In this document: in pieces, positions 32,331 to 33,095 of the stretch | Numbering within the stretch: the first letter of the stretch is position 1 | How the letters are laid out: each line of letters opens with the position of its first letter | Origin: Spirochaetales bacterium | GTDB taxonomy: Bacteria; Spirochaetota; Spirochaetia; Treponematales; UBA12059 | Assembly: GCA_016926955.1 (NCBI GenBank) | Contig: JAFGNN010000012.1 | Span: 1 to 33,095 of the forward strand | Direction: 5' to 3' | Length of the DNA stretch: 33,095 nucleotides | Position numbers and translations under genes: made by a program | The notes under the pieces: generated by a model | What the model was told of the DNA's origin: nothing | Databases searched by the model: none | Seen by the model: only the letters and a program-made list of their open reading frames with translations

Positions 32331-33095
32331 TCAGCCCTTCATGGCGGGGACGATCAGGCGCACCTCGTCGTAGTCCTCATCGCGGAGGCCTTCGAGGCTG
32401 GCCCGCGCCGGTTTCCTCGCGGGGTCGAGGAGGGGCCAGCCGGCTCCGACGGCCGCGGCGAGCTGCCGGCCGGACACGAGTTCGCCGGGGCCGGCCATCT
32501 TCTGGAGGCGGAAGATGGAGTTGACCGCGTAGCTGACGTAGTCGCGGTACTTGAGGCCGGAGCACTCGGCGTTGATCTCGTACTTGTAGACCTCGCCGAC
32601 GTTGAGGGCACCCGCGACGTTGAGCTTGTAGCCGTAGCCCGGGCCGATCTCGGCGACCACCTGGCGCAGGATGCGGAAGAGCTCGATGGCGGCTTCGTGC
32701 TGGCCCTCGGCCGGATCGTCCCAGACGAGCATGGCGCCGTCGCCGAGCAGCTTGTAGTAGCTCACGCCCATGCCGGTGGCGGCGGCGAGGAGCTCCTGCG
32801 AGTACTTCTCGAGGAAGCCCGTGACCGCCTCGGTGCCGGCCTCGAGGGCGAAGCTGGAGAAGCGGCGGAGGTCGAGGCAGAGGATCAGGGCCTTGAGGCT
32901 GCGCTTGTCGTAGCTGCCGTCCTTGAGGCTGATTGGCGTGCGCTCCATCTCGCGCACCACCGCCGGGTCGAGCTCGATGGTGTCGACGTCGACCGAGGCG
33001 AGCTCGTAGCCGTCGAGGACCGCGCCGGCCAGCTCGCGGATGGTCTCGTCGACGGAGCGCTCGGCGGAGAAAGGCACGCGGCGGCCCTTCGAGTC
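32331..33095 (-). CDS. Class III adenylate/guanylate-cyclase-like protein (probably runs off right edge)
   Basis: A possible GTG start at 33077 gives 248 residues, but the frame stays open to the window end (33095) and no RBS is visible, so the true start is probably outside. Residues below count from 33077. The class III cyclase homology region is visible: LILCLDLRRFSSF with Asp69, then YYKLLGDGAMLVWDDP with Asp113, the two usual metal-binding aspartates. Later GALNVGEVYKYEI and RDYVSYAVNSIFRLQKMA match the end of the fold (where canonical enzymes have a G.(A)VN.AARL pattern). About 60 residues precede the catalytic region. It may make cAMP or cGMP, or be a degenerate sensor; purine- and substrate-specifying residues cannot be judged reliably by eye. 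Confidence 0.75.
   Translation of the reverse strand, partial: DSKGRRVPFSAERSVDETIRELAGAVLDGYELASVDVDTIELDPAVVREMERTPISLKDGSYDKRSLKALILCLDLRRFSSFALEAGTEAVTGFLEKYSQELLAAATGMGVSYYKLLGDGAMLVWDDPAEGQHEAAIELFRILRQVVAEIGPGYGYKLNVAGALNVGEVYKYEINAECSGLKYRDYVSYAVNSIFRLQKMAGPGELVSGRQLAAAVGAGWPLLDPARKPARASLEGLRDEDYDEVRLIVPAMKG

Overview
The window is very GC-rich DNA with long overlapping open frames on both strands, as expected at this base composition. The gene content suggests an anaerobic or facultative heterotroph. A spirochaete-like or other environmental bacterium is my best guess, but nothing here fixes the phylum. There are no rRNA or tRNA genes, CRISPR arrays, transposases or phage genes that I can support.

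Region 1 (1-5300) holds unrelated single genes: an edge-truncated membrane protein and a GPH/MFS-type transporter on the minus strand; a secreted lipoprotein nuclease (PPC domain plus endonuclease I domain) and a YpfJ-type zinc metallopeptidase on the plus strand; and a minus-strand pair made of a PrcB-like lipoprotein and an unrecognised 165-residue protein.

Region 2 (5300-29006) is the core: a purine salvage and degradation locus. A minus-strand AzgA-type purine permease is divergent from an adenine deaminase. A long plus-strand run follows, with most junctions overlapping by 1-11 bases: XdhA (2Fe-2S plus FAD) and XdhB (molybdopterin) of xanthine dehydrogenase, a hydantoinase/allantoinase-type cyclic amidohydrolase, YgfK, SsnA, YgeY, two fold-type-II PLP enzymes, an 8-oxoguanine deaminase, a YgfM-like FAD subunit, an XdhD-like molybdenum hydroxylase, and YgeW (knotted carbamoyltransferase). 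This gene set matches the E. coli yge/ygf/ssnA/xdhD system linked to selenium-dependent molybdenum hydroxylases and anaerobic purine/urate breakdown. Read together: purines enter by AzgA; adenine goes to hypoxanthine (Ade) and then to xanthine and urate (XdhAB); 8-oxoguanine goes straight to urate; XdhD/YgfM/YgfK probably carry out a further redox step; SsnA, the cyclic amidohydrolase and YgeY open and trim the rings; YgeW may recover carbamoyl phosphate; and the PLP enzymes probably remove amino groups from the remaining carbon skeleton. A canonical YgeX (diaminopropionate ammonia-lyase) is not seen. The two PLP enzymes occupy that place.

Region 3 (27654-30372) has three copies of a 118-155 bp inverted-repeat element in three consecutive intergenic gaps, bracketing ygeW and an orphan DppB-type ABC permease.

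Region 4 (30373-33095), all minus strand, holds a HAD hydrolase, a double-GNAT acetyltransferase with an apparent frameshift, and an edge-truncated class III nucleotide-cyclase-like protein. A second dispersed repeat (about 60 bp) occurs at 5233-5292 and 32267-32325.

Regulatory signals: three promoters of the purine locus share a TTGCG(C/T) -35 box, a 17-bp spacer and TAGACT or TATCAT -10 boxes. Several genes outside the locus have a -10-like box only 6-7 bases before the ATG and no Shine-Dalgarno, which suggests leaderless mRNAs.
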